A stretch of 64,000 bases of DNA, from positions 1-64,000 of the IMG/VR virus record IMGVR_UViG_3300020204_004643; one strand, given 5' to 3'. Positions 17,487 to 25,779 of the stretch are shown piece after piece (position 1 is the first letter of the stretch; the number at the start of each line of letters is the position of its first letter). The translations under genes were made by a program, and so were the position numbers. Source of the DNA: a virus. Below the pieces are notes generated by a model, which did no database searches, was not told the DNA's origin, and saw only the letters and a list, made by a program, of their open reading frames with translations.

Positions 17487-18400
17487 TCGAAATAAGAGAA
17501 GTTTTGTTGAATATTGGCTATAGCAATCTTAAAGATTTTGGTTCATGGTTTAGAACTAGACCTTTATATAGATCATCAGATAATGATACTGTCTTAGCTA
17601 TAAATAAAAATACAGGATATTGGTATGATTATAAACTCTGCAGGGGAGGATCCCTTTCAGAACTGATCAAGATTTCTTTAAATTTATCAGACGTAAAAGA
17701 GGCTGATGCTTTATTAAAAGATAAATTTCAAATAACTAAAAGCAGTAAAAAAGTTGAAAAAACAGAAATTAATCAGCTAAAAACATACGACGAAAATTTG
17801 TTAAATGGTTTAATTAAAGATCATTCATACTGGATCAAAAGAGGAATTCGTGAAGAAGTCGTTTCGGAATTCAACGGCGGAGTAGCTCTTAAAGGTATAA
17901 TGATAAATAGATATGTATTTCCAATTTATAATGACGACAAAAAAATAATTGGGTTTACAGGTAGAACTCTTCAGGCGGGAGAAAATAAATTTTCAGCAAA
18001 GTGGAAGCATCTTGGAGCTAAAAAAGAATGGGTATTCCCTTGCCATTTGAATCAACAAGTTTTTAAAAATCAAAAATCTATATTTTTAGTTGAAAGCGTA
18101 GGAGATTTATTAGCTCTTTGGCAGCATGGATATAAAAATGCCATAGTTACTTTTGGATTAAATATATCTCCCAGAATTATAAAGTTTATGATTCAAAACG
18201 AGATGCAAAAAATAATCATAGCTTTCAATAATGATTCACATAAAAATTCAGCAGGAAATCAGGCAGCAAAAGAAGCTAAAGAAAAACTACTTACATTTTT
18301 TGATGATCAACAAGTAGAAATAAAATTGCCAATCAAAAAAGATTTTGGAGAAATGTCAGAAAATGAGATAGATTTATATATGAAGGAATTAAATGGATAA
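17483..18400 (+). CDS. DNA primase (Toprim, DnaG-like)
   Basis: 305 residues, shorter than DnaG. The N-terminal 70 residues (VLAINKNTGYWYDYKLCRGGSLSELI) follow the layout of a CHC2 zinc domain but keep only one Cys (Cys53), so zinc binding is probably lost. The Toprim core follows: FPIYNDDKKIIGFTGR, then LVESVGDLLAL with the catalytic Glu204, and AFNNDSHKNSAGNQAA with Asn-Asn-Asp (249-251) where the classic motif has DxD. This NND variant also occurs in phage primases. It makes RNA primers with the adjacent DnaB, with which it shares an ATGA overlap. No helicase-binding C-terminal domain is obvious. Confidence 0.75.
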   Translation: MIEIREVLLNIGYSNLKDFGSWFRTRPLYRSSDNDTVLAINKNTGYWYDYKLCRGGSLSELIKISLNLSDVKEADALLKDKFQITKSSKKVEKTEINQLKTYDENLLNGLIKDHSYWIKRGIREEVVSEFNGGVALKGIMINRYVFPIYNDDKKIIGFTGRTLQAGENKFSAKWKHLGAKKEWVFPCHLNQQVFKNQKSIFLVESVGDLLALWQHGYKNAIVTFGLNISPRIIKFMIQNEMQKIIIAFNNDSHKNSAGNQAAKEAKEKLLTFFDDQQVEIKLPIKKDFGEMSENEIDLYMKELNG

Positions 18401-19316
18401 AAAAGAAATCTATCTTTCAGCTTCTAGAATTAAAGCTTTAGAGACTTGTTCTTGGTTATACTACTGCAAATATCATTTAAATGTTCCAGAAAAGTCTAAT
18501 TCTGGAGCGAAAAGGGGCACTATTTGCCATTTAATTTTTGAAATGCTTTTAAATACTCGGCACAAGAAGCATTTTAAAATAATCACAGAAAATAAAGACG
18601 CATTTGCTTCTTTGGCTATCCGCAGGTTAATTTTAAAAAATGCACGAAAAGAAGGAATTGATAATGAAGAAGATTTAACTTTAATCAATAAAATGATTTT
18701 AGTTGGTCTTGGAACTGACTTTTTTCCTAAAGGTGGCTCTATTCAAGATCCAGAGTTTGAGTTTAAAATTGAAGGCAATGGATACAAGGCAAAAGGATTT
18801 ATTGATCTTCCTATTTTATACAAAAAAGAAAAAGTAGCAAAAATTCGAGACTATAAATCTAGCAGGGCAAAATTTAAAGGTGACGAACTTTCTGCAAACG
18901 TGCAGGCGATGCTTTATTCAATTGCCTCTAAAAAATATTGGCCCGAGTATAAACCAAAAGTTGAATTTGTATTTTTGAGATTTCCGAAAGAACCGGTTCA
19001 GCCAGTAGAATTTACAGATGATCAACTTAGCGGATTTGAATATGCTTTAAAATATGTTTATGATAAAATTGTAAACTTTTCTGAAAAAGACGCTAAAGAA
19101 AACTACGCTGGAGATTCACCTAAAAATAAATGGCTTTGCGAAGCTGGAAAATGGGTATGCCCCTTTAAAAATCCCTTGTTTTTTTATGGAGTCTATGATA
19201 TAGAAGGAAACCTTCTTAAGACCTATTTAACTTTGGAAGAAGCAAAAAATTCAAAAATTAATGAATCTCACATTGTAAAAAAATTTAAATATGACGGATG
19301 CCCCAGATGGAAGTAA
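18393..19316 (+). CDS. RecB-like PD-(D/E)XK exonuclease
   Basis: 307 residues. It opens YLSASRIKALETCSWLYYCKY, the usual start of the RecB/AddB/Cas4-type nuclease family, then TICHLIFE (His46, Glu50), GFIDLP (Asp138), IRDYKSS (Asp153-x-Lys155) and the Gln-x3-Tyr helix at Gln171-Tyr175. Five cysteines (19, 25, 249, 256, 303) in N- and C-terminal positions could hold an iron-sulfur cluster as in Cas4/AddB; this is inference. Likely role: DNA end processing for recombination-dependent replication. It overlaps the PHP-domain gene by 26 bases. Confidence 0.75.
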   Translation: MDKKEIYLSASRIKALETCSWLYYCKYHLNVPEKSNSGAKRGTICHLIFEMLLNTRHKKHFKIITENKDAFASLAIRRLILKNARKEGIDNEEDLTLINKMILVGLGTDFFPKGGSIQDPEFEFKIEGNGYKAKGFIDLPILYKKEKVAKIRDYKSSRAKFKGDELSANVQAMLYSIASKKYWPEYKPKVEFVFLRFPKEPVQPVEFTDDQLSGFEYALKYVYDKIVNFSEKDAKENYAGDSPKNKWLCEAGKWVCPFKNPLFFYGVYDIEGNLLKTYLTLEEAKNSKINESHIVKKFKYDGCPRWK

Positions 19317-20073
19317 GATTTTACCCTTTTTTAAGAGTCATTATAGTATAGGCAAATCCATATTAACTCTTGATAAAGCGGGAACTTCAGGCCAAGATGG
19401 ATCAATTTCTATAATCGACTTGGTTAAAGACAATAATTTAAAACGCGCTTTCTTAGTTGAAGAAAATATGTCTTCTTTTTTGGATGCGTTTAAAAATTTC
19501 GCATCAATTAAGGTTCCATTTTTTTATGGTCTAAGATTGGAACTTTGTCCAAATATAGAAGATAAATCAGAAGAATCAATCAGCAAGTCTAGCAAAATAA
19601 TTATTTTTGCTAAGAACGGCGAAGGTTATAAAAATCTAATCAAAATTTATACTATTGCTTCAACAAATGGATTTTATTATGTTCCAAGAATAGATGAAAA
19701 TAAACTGGCTCAATTCTGGAATGAAGATAATTTAACACTATGTATTCCATTTTATGATTCGTTTATATTCAAAAATGTAATGACTTATTCTATTTGCTGT
19801 CCAGAATTTGCATTTACTAAACCTACATTTATTATTGAAAATAACAATCTTCCTTTTGATAAAATAGTAGAAAAGAAAATTTTAAACTTTTGCAAAGATC
19901 CAAATAAACGAATCCTAGCAAAAAGCATCTACTATAATAAAAAAGAAGATTTTAAATCATATCTTACTTTTAGATGCATTAATAATAGAACAACTTTAAG
20001 TAAACCAAATCTTGAACATATGGGTAGTAATGAATTTAGCTTCGAAAGCTGGAAAGAGGTGAATTCGCGATGA
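19291..20073 (+). CDS. DNA polymerase III alpha, PHP-domain half (split gene)
   Basis: 260 residues matching only the N-terminal PHP domain of C-family polymerases. A strand with SHYSIGKSIL (16-25) comes first, then a YGLRLELCPN strand, and AKNGEGYKNLIKIYTIASTNGFYYVPRID (107-135), which is very typical of DnaE. The end TTLSKPNLEHMGSNEF is the segment that follows the PHP domain in intact DnaE. Most metal-binding residues are gone: one His remains (His17) and the usual DH is EENM (57-60), so it is probably catalytically dead and structural. The polymerase core is encoded two genes later. The stop overlaps the exonuclease start (ATGA). Confidence 0.75.
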   Translation: MTDAPDGSKILPFFKSHYSIGKSILTLDKAGTSGQDGSISIIDLVKDNNLKRAFLVEENMSSFLDAFKNFASIKVPFFYGLRLELCPNIEDKSEESISKSSKIIIFAKNGEGYKNLIKIYTIASTNGFYYVPRIDENKLAQFWNEDNLTLCIPFYDSFIFKNVMTYSICCPEFAFTKPTFIIENNNLPFDKIVEKKILNFCKDPNKRILAKSIYYNKKEDFKSYLTFRCINNRTTLSKPNLEHMGSNEFSFESWKEVNSR

Positions 20074-20708
20074 TGGAAAATTTACTTAGATTCGATAAAG
20101 ACAAAGTCTATACATTTATCGATTTAGAAACAGAAAATTTATGCCTTAATTTTATTAATAATAGACCTTGGCAATGCGGCATGATAAAAGTCAAAGGTCA
20201 AGAAATTTTAGGCTCTAAAAATATATACATTAAATGGGATAAGCCAATTCAGGTAGGCAAAGAAGCTGCAGCAATAACAAGATTTGATCCTTATAAGTAT
20301 GCCAGAATAGCAATTCATTCTTCTGAAGCTTTTGTAGCAATAAAAGAATGGCTTGAGAATTGTGATTACATAGTCGGACATAACGTCCTAAACTTTGATA
20401 TTTATCTTATTAAAGAATTTTACCAATTATATAATGCGCCTTGGCAGCATTTAATTGAAAAAATTATCGACACTAACTGTATTGCTAAAGGTATAAAATA
20501 TGGCATTCCTTATTCATCAGACTTATCTTTGATTGAATATCAATATAAAATCGTAAATGAAAGAAGAAAAGGGATTAAAACTAATTTAACTAGTCTTGGT
20601 AAAGAATATAATATAGATCATAATTACGAAACTCTTCACGACGCTTTAAACGATCTTCATCTAAATATTAAAATATGGAACAAGCTGAAATTTCAAATAG
20701 CAATTTAA
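20070..20708 (+). CDS. DnaQ-like 3'-5' proofreading exonuclease (DEDDh)
   Basis: 212 residues. It shows the DEDDh pattern: FIDLE (Asp18, Glu20), GHNVLNFD (Asp110) and HDALNDLHLN with His190 and Asp195. It belongs to the RNase H-like DnaQ superfamily, removing mismatched 3' ends. It lies exactly between the two halves of the C-family polymerase, overlapping the PHP gene by 4 bases and the polymerase gene by 34. It is therefore the likely proofreading subunit of this replicase. Two ATGs (20070, 20073) are possible starts and differ by one residue. Confidence 0.85.
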   Translation: MMENLLRFDKDKVYTFIDLETENLCLNFINNRPWQCGMIKVKGQEILGSKNIYIKWDKPIQVGKEAAAITRFDPYKYARIAIHSSEAFVAIKEWLENCDYIVGHNVLNFDIYLIKEFYQLYNAPWQHLIEKIIDTNCIAKGIKYGIPYSSDLSLIEYQYKIVNERRKGIKTNLTSLGKEYNIDHNYETLHDALNDLHLNIKIWNKLKFQIAI

Positions 20709-23263
20709 ACTTCATCGAGTCATTTCAGAAATATGATTTAGGATTACATGGGCTTCGAATGCCTGTGTTCGATATTGAAGAAAAGCATAAGACTAAACTT
20801 AATCTATCAAGTTCAGCTTCTAATTTTGAATTTTTAAGAGAACTAGCAAGAGAAGGATTTAAAAAATTAAATCTACCTAAAGGTTCTGAAATTCAAAAAA
20901 AATATATCGATAGAGCTAGATATGAATTAGACATTCTTACAGAACTTGAATTTATTGATTATATCGTTTTGATTTGGGATGTTGTAAATTATTGCAGAGA
21001 AACAAATATTCCAACTGGCCCCGGAAGAGGATCTTGTGCAGGATCATTAATTTTGTTTTTAATTGATGTTACTAAAATTGATCCAATCAAATACGACTTG
21101 TTCTTTGAAAGATTTATTTCAAAAGCAAGAGCAAAAAAGACTATTATTGATGGTATTACCTATTTTGATGGCTCTTTGTTTCCTGATGTAGACCTTGATA
21201 TTTGCTATTATAATAGATCTAAAGTAATTAACTATCTTGAAGAAAAATTTAAGGGTAAAACTTCCAAAATTTTAACACTTAATACTTTAAGTTCCAAACT
21301 CTGCATAAAAGAAGCGGGGAAGACAGTAGCTGAAAAGCAGGAAGCCGAAATGAATGATGTGTCTTCATTCATTCCTAAACTCTTCGGACAAGTAAGAAGT
21401 CTTGAAGAAGCTGTTGTTGAATCCGAAAAATTTGCAAAATGGACAGAAGAAAACACAGAAGTTTACAAGATAGCTTTAAAACTACAAAACTTAATTAAAA
21501 ATAAAGGAGTTCATCCATCTGGATTACTACTTTCTCACTCAGAACTAGAACAATCTTGTCCAACAGAACTTTCTTCTGACAAACAAGTTGTATCAAGTTA
21601 TGACATGAACAATATAACTGCGTACAACGTTAAACTTGATCTTCTTGGATTAAGAGGAGTTTCTGTTGTAGATGATGTATGTAAGTCTTTAGGTATTAAA
21701 TATGAGGATATTGATGTTAATGATAATTTTATTTATCAAAAGCTTCAAGAATTGAGAAATCCTCATGGGCTATTTCAAATTGAAGCAGAAACAAATTTCA
21801 AAGTTTGCCAAAAAGTAAAGCCAAAAAATTTAGAGCAATTAAGCGGTGTTCTAGCTTTGGCTCGCCCCGGTGCGCTTCAATTTATAGATCAATATGCGAA
21901 CTACACTAATAACGATCATTACGAAAGCATTCATCCTTTTTTTGACGATATTCTTGGCGTTACTGGAGGTGTATGTCTTTATCAAGAGCAATTAATGAAG
22001 ATGGTTAGCAAAGTGGGCTTTTCTCTTGATGAAGCAGAAATTGTCCGCCGCTGCGTTGGCAAAAAGAAAGTTGATGAAATGAAAGAATGGGAGCAAAAAA
22101 TTAAAGATAAAATCTCCCAACAAAAACTTGATCCTAAAATTGGCGAAATCCTTTGGAGAATTGCAAATGATTCAGCTAATTATCAATTTAATAAATCTCA
22201 TTCAGTTGCATATGCAGCATTGGCCGCTATTTCTATTTACTTAAAGTTCAAGTATCCTCAACAATTCTTTTTGTCTTTGCTCAAGATGAGCAAGCATGAG
22301 CCAGATCCTATTGGAGAAATTTCTAAAATTGAAAAAGAATTAGCTTATTTTAACATTAAACTTCTTCCTCCTCACTTATTAAAATCAAAAGAAGAATTCT
22401 CTATAGAAAATAATGATATTCGATTTGGGCTTCTATCTGTAAAAGGAATTAGTGAGAAAACCATAACTGCTGTAAATCAATTCAGAGGCGAATTTAAAAA
22501 CAAATTTGATATTTTTGAAACAGCATCTCAAGTAAGTTTGAACATAGGCGTTTTGTGTGCTCTTATTCAGGCAGGAGCTTTAGATGGAGACTTTAAGCAG
22601 TCTAGAAGTAAATTAGTCTATGAAGCTCAGTTATGGAATCTTCTTACTGAAAAAGAAAAAGTCAACGCAAAATTATTTGCTGAACAGTTTGAATATGATT
22701 TAGTAAAGATAGTTATTCATTTAACTCAAGCTAAAGATGCTAAAGGTAAACTTTATATAAAAGAGTCTAGACTTGATACATTAAGGAAAAAAGCTGATCC
22801 ATACAAAAAGATTTATGAGCTAAATAGTAAATCAGAAAGTTTTGCTAATTGGTTTTATGAAAATTCAATTATTGGATACAGTGTTAAAAATAAACTGAGA
22901 GATGTATTTATAAGCAAAAAAGACGATTTAGTCTTTATAAAAGACATCGAGAGATTTCCAGAAAAAGACTATGTAGCATTCATTGGAGTAGTTAAAGAAT
23001 GCAAGATGGGTGTTTCTAGAGAAAAGAAAACGAGATATTTTAAAATGCAAATCTCGGATGAGACTGCTAGCATCAACACAATGGTTTTTTCAGAAAATAT
23101 TGACCTAATGCAGTCTTTAAATAATAAAGTTCCAGAAGAAGAAGATATTGTTATCGTAATTGGTCAAAAATTTACTGACTCAGTTTTTGCGAAAACTGTA
23201 GCTATTCAAACCCATAAAGTTTACACAAAACTTTCTCAACTAAAAGCAGACAAAAATACTTGA
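20675..23263 (+). CDS. dnaE: DNA polymerase III alpha, catalytic half (split gene)
   Basis: 862 residues covering palm, fingers and C-terminal domains of a C-family polymerase but without the PHP domain. Motifs: PTGPGRGSCAGS (113-124), the palm acids in PDVDLD (170-175) and KLDLLGLRG (Asp322), GVHPSGLLLS (278-287), LYQEQLMKMVSKVGFS and FNKSHSVAYA. A helix-hairpin-helix follows (GLLSVKGISEKT), then an OB fold (VAFIGVVKECKMGVSREKK). It is the replicative polymerase of the phage. The start at 20675 lies within the exonuclease gene and has no good Shine-Dalgarno sequence, so translation is probably coupled. No beta-clamp-binding tail is evident. Confidence 0.9.
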   Translation: MEQAEISNSNLNFIESFQKYDLGLHGLRMPVFDIEEKHKTKLNLSSSASNFEFLRELAREGFKKLNLPKGSEIQKKYIDRARYELDILTELEFIDYIVLIWDVVNYCRETNIPTGPGRGSCAGSLILFLIDVTKIDPIKYDLFFERFISKARAKKTIIDGITYFDGSLFPDVDLDICYYNRSKVINYLEEKFKGKTSKILTLNTLSSKLCIKEAGKTVAEKQEAEMNDVSSFIPKLFGQVRSLEEAVVESEKFAKWTEENTEVYKIALKLQNLIKNKGVHPSGLLLSHSELEQSCPTELSSDKQVVSSYDMNNITAYNVKLDLLGLRGVSVVDDVCKSLGIKYEDIDVNDNFIYQKLQELRNPHGLFQIEAETNFKVCQKVKPKNLEQLSGVLALARPGALQFIDQYANYTNNDHYESIHPFFDDILGVTGGVCLYQEQLMKMVSKVGFSLDEAEIVRRCVGKKKVDEMKEWEQKIKDKISQQKLDPKIGEILWRIANDSANYQFNKSHSVAYAALAAISIYLKFKYPQQFFLSLLKMSKHEPDPIGEISKIEKELAYFNIKLLPPHLLKSKEEFSIENNDIRFGLLSVKGISEKTITAVNQFRGEFKNKFDIFETASQVSLNIGVLCALIQAGALDGDFKQSRSKLVYEAQLWNLLTEKEKVNAKLFAEQFEYDLVKIVIHLTQAKDAKGKLYIKESRLDTLRKKADPYKKIYELNSKSESFANWFYENSIIGYSVKNKLRDVFISKKDDLVFIKDIERFPEKDYVAFIGVVKECKMGVSREKKTRYFKMQISDETASINTMVFSENIDLMQSLNNKVPEEEDIVIVIGQKFTDSVFAKTVAIQTHKVYTKLSQLKADKNT

Positions 23264-23295
23264 TAAAACGAAGTTTTCTGGAGAATATAATCCAG

Positions 23296-23871
23296 ATGAA
23301 TCTTCAATTTTATAAAGGAAATAAGAAAATCACCGGTACTGCATGCTCCTTTCAAGCGAAAGGGGCTTCTTTATTTGTCAACTTCATTAAGCAGCATTCT
23401 TGGAATGAGGCTAGAAATGTTGGATCTTTTAGAGAAAACGCCAAGAATCCAGAAAAGTCTGGCGTAGTCAAGTTTACTACAACTGAAGCCGCTGGAATTA
23501 TTGATTCTATTGATAGGAATACGGAGTATAGCTACTATCACACATCTAAAAATGGTAACTCAATGGGAAAGTTTTGCCCCTATGTAAGAGATGGGAAGCA
23601 GATTGGATACTCATTTAATGCAACAAAAGAGAGTAAAGGAGATACGGTAAACAAGAATAGTTTTTTAATTGGTTTTTCTTTTGCGGAGGCAATTCTTGTC
23701 AAGCAGTTTTTGCTTAGATTTATTTCAGAATCATTTACTAAGATCGAAACTGAAAAAGAGTCTACTGATGGAGCGGAGCCCACTGCAGATAAAAAGCCAA
23801 TTTATAATAAAGTTCAAATTACTCAAAATCAATCTGAGGCCGAAGCTCAGGCTGAAGAGCTCATTTTTTAA
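23296..23871 (+). CDS. Possible ssDNA-binding protein
   Basis: 191 residues from ATG 23296, chosen because GGAG lies at 23280-23283; a TTG start at 23260 would add 12 residues. The body has alternating strands (LQFYKGNKKITGTACSFQAK, VVKFTTTEAAGIIDSID, GYSFNATKES, FLIGFSFAEAILVKQFLLRF) reminiscent of whirly/PC4-like phage ssDNA-binding proteins. A low-complexity linker and an acidic, hydrophobic tip ending AEELIF follow, like the acidic tip of SSB. Position right after the polymerase supports an SSB role, but this is inference without a clear family match. Confidence 0.45.
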   Translation: MNLQFYKGNKKITGTACSFQAKGASLFVNFIKQHSWNEARNVGSFRENAKNPEKSGVVKFTTTEAAGIIDSIDRNTEYSYYHTSKNGNSMGKFCPYVRDGKQIGYSFNATKESKGDTVNKNSFLIGFSFAEAILVKQFLLRFISESFTKIETEKESTDGAEPTADKKPIYNKVQITQNQSEAEAQAEELIF

Positions 23872-25778
23872 TGCGAAAGAAAAAAATAGTCATCCAAACA
23901 GATTGGTCTCTTGCAAAAACCGGCTTTGGTAGAGCAGCGAAAGAGCTAATATCATATTTATACAGCACTAATAAATATGAAATAGTGCATTATTGCTGCG
24001 GCACCCATACCAACAGCCCTTTGCTTTCCAAAACTCCTTGGAAAACATTGGGCTGTATTCCTACTGATCCCTCTGAAATCAATAGAATAAATTCAGATCC
24101 ATCGTTAGCAAGAGATGTTTCTTATGGATCCTATTATATAGATGAAGTAATTAAATCAGAAAAACCCGATCTCTGGATTGGAGCTCAAGACCCTTGGGCT
24201 TTTGGTCAATACTATAATAAAAAGTGGTATAAGAATATCACTTCTTTATTGTGGGTTACCTTAGATTCGTTGCCTATTTATGATGAAGCTATAAAACAGG
24301 CAAAAAATTCCTCTGAATATTGGATCTGGAGTGGATTTGCTACTAAAGAAATGCATAAGATAGGCGTATCTAATGCTAAAACAGTACATGGACCAGTTAA
24401 CTATTCAAATTTTAACTATTTAGGAATTGAAAAAAGAAATGAATTAAGGAAAAAGTATAATCTTCAAGATTCATTTATAGTAGGATTTGTTTTTAGAAAT
24501 CAGTTAAGAAAATCTGTTCCTAATTTAATTGAAGGTTTTAGAGATTTTGTTAAAAATAATCCAGAAGTAAAAAATGCTAAGTTACTTTTGCATACGCATT
24601 GGAGCGAAGGCTGGGATATTTTTAAACTAGCTGATGAATACAATGTTTCTAGAGAAGATATTTTAACTACTTATTTATGCAATAAATGCAAAAACTACTT
24701 CGTTAATTCATTCAAGGGGCAGGAATTAAAATGCGGAGTTTGCAATACTGAGAAAACCTGCTCAACAACTAATCCTAGCAATGGAGTTTCTGAAAAGCAA
24801 TTATGTGAAATCTACAATTTAATGGATGTTTATTGTCATCCATTTACATCAGGGGGTCAAGAAATTCCAATTCAAGAAGCTAAATATTGTGAACTCGTAA
24901 CTCTTGTAACGAATTATAGCTGCGGAGAAGACATGTGTGTTCCCAACGCTATGTCTATTCCTTTAGAATGGTCTGAATACAGAGAACATGGGACTCAATT
25001 CAGAAAAGCTTCCACATACCCATCTTCAATAGCAAAGCAGCTTCTTAAAGTCTATAGAATGTCAGAAGCAGAAAGAAGAGAAATAGGAAGAAAAGCAAGA
25101 AAATGGACAATCGAAAATTACTCTATTGAAGTATTAGGGAAAGTCTTTGAAAATTTTATAGATAATGTGCCTTTTACTTCTTATGATTTTTCTTTAAAAG
25201 AAGAAGAAAAGAATCCAGACGCAGTTATTCCTGATATTAAAGATAATTCGCAATGGTTGATTTATCTGTATCATAATATATTAAAAATGACCTCAGTAGA
25301 TCAAAAAGATGATGGTCATAAGCATTGGATGAAAAGACTCTCCGAAGGAGACAGTAGAGAAAATATTGAAAAATATTTCAGACAAGTAGCTCAACAAGAA
25401 AATCAAAAAAATAAAAAAATTGATTTTGAAGAAATTTTAGATCCTAATGACAAAGGTAAAAGAATACTCTTTATCATGCCAGAAAGCATTGGCGATGTAT
25501 TTTTGTCAACCGCATTACTTGAATCAATTAAAGAAACATATCCTAATCATAATTTATACTTTGCTACAAAAAAAGAAAATTTTTCCATCCTGAAAGGAAA
25601 TCCTTTCATTCATAGAATAATAGAATATATACCTCAAATGGATAATCTATTATGGCTAGAGGGAAGAGGAGATCATAATGGATATTTTGAAATAGCATTT
25701 CTTCCATATATTGGAACTCAAAAAATATTAAATTACATTCACAACGGTAAAGATAAAATAGCTTTTGACCTTAAGTAA
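23871..25778 (+). CDS. GT4 glycosyltransferase with zinc ribbon, fused to the N-terminal half of a GT9 domain
   Basis: 635 residues. Residues 1-430 are a GT4 enzyme: TGFGRAAKELISYL at the start, VGFVFRNQLRKS at about 204-215 and SGGQEIPIQEAKYCEL (327-342) at the donor site. Within the donor domain a zinc-ribbon-like insert has Cys270/Cys273 and Cys288/Cys291. After a linker, residues about 530-635 restart as a GT9 (heptosyltransferase-like) domain with MPESIGDVFLSTALLESIKE, but stop before the donor-binding half. The missing half is encoded by the next gene in another frame, 1 base after the stop. Located among replication genes, away from the main sugar cluster. Confidence 0.7.
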   Translation: MRKKKIVIQTDWSLAKTGFGRAAKELISYLYSTNKYEIVHYCCGTHTNSPLLSKTPWKTLGCIPTDPSEINRINSDPSLARDVSYGSYYIDEVIKSEKPDLWIGAQDPWAFGQYYNKKWYKNITSLLWVTLDSLPIYDEAIKQAKNSSEYWIWSGFATKEMHKIGVSNAKTVHGPVNYSNFNYLGIEKRNELRKKYNLQDSFIVGFVFRNQLRKSVPNLIEGFRDFVKNNPEVKNAKLLLHTHWSEGWDIFKLADEYNVSREDILTTYLCNKCKNYFVNSFKGQELKCGVCNTEKTCSTTNPSNGVSEKQLCEIYNLMDVYCHPFTSGGQEIPIQEAKYCELVTLVTNYSCGEDMCVPNAMSIPLEWSEYREHGTQFRKASTYPSSIAKQLLKVYRMSEAERREIGRKARKWTIENYSIEVLGKVFENFIDNVPFTSYDFSLKEEEKNPDAVIPDIKDNSQWLIYLYHNILKMTSVDQKDDGHKHWMKRLSEGDSRENIEKYFRQVAQQENQKNKKIDFEEILDPNDKGKRILFIMPESIGDVFLSTALLESIKETYPNHNLYFATKKENFSILKGNPFIHRIIEYIPQMDNLLWLEGRGDHNGYFEIAFLPYIGTQKILNYIHNGKDKIAFDLK

Positions 25779-25779
25779 T

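Noticed and set aside
23669-23932. Plus-strand ORF of 87 codons bridging the possible SSB gene and the GT4 gene
   Set aside because: Lies almost wholly within two better-supported genes in other frames, with a low-quality translation.
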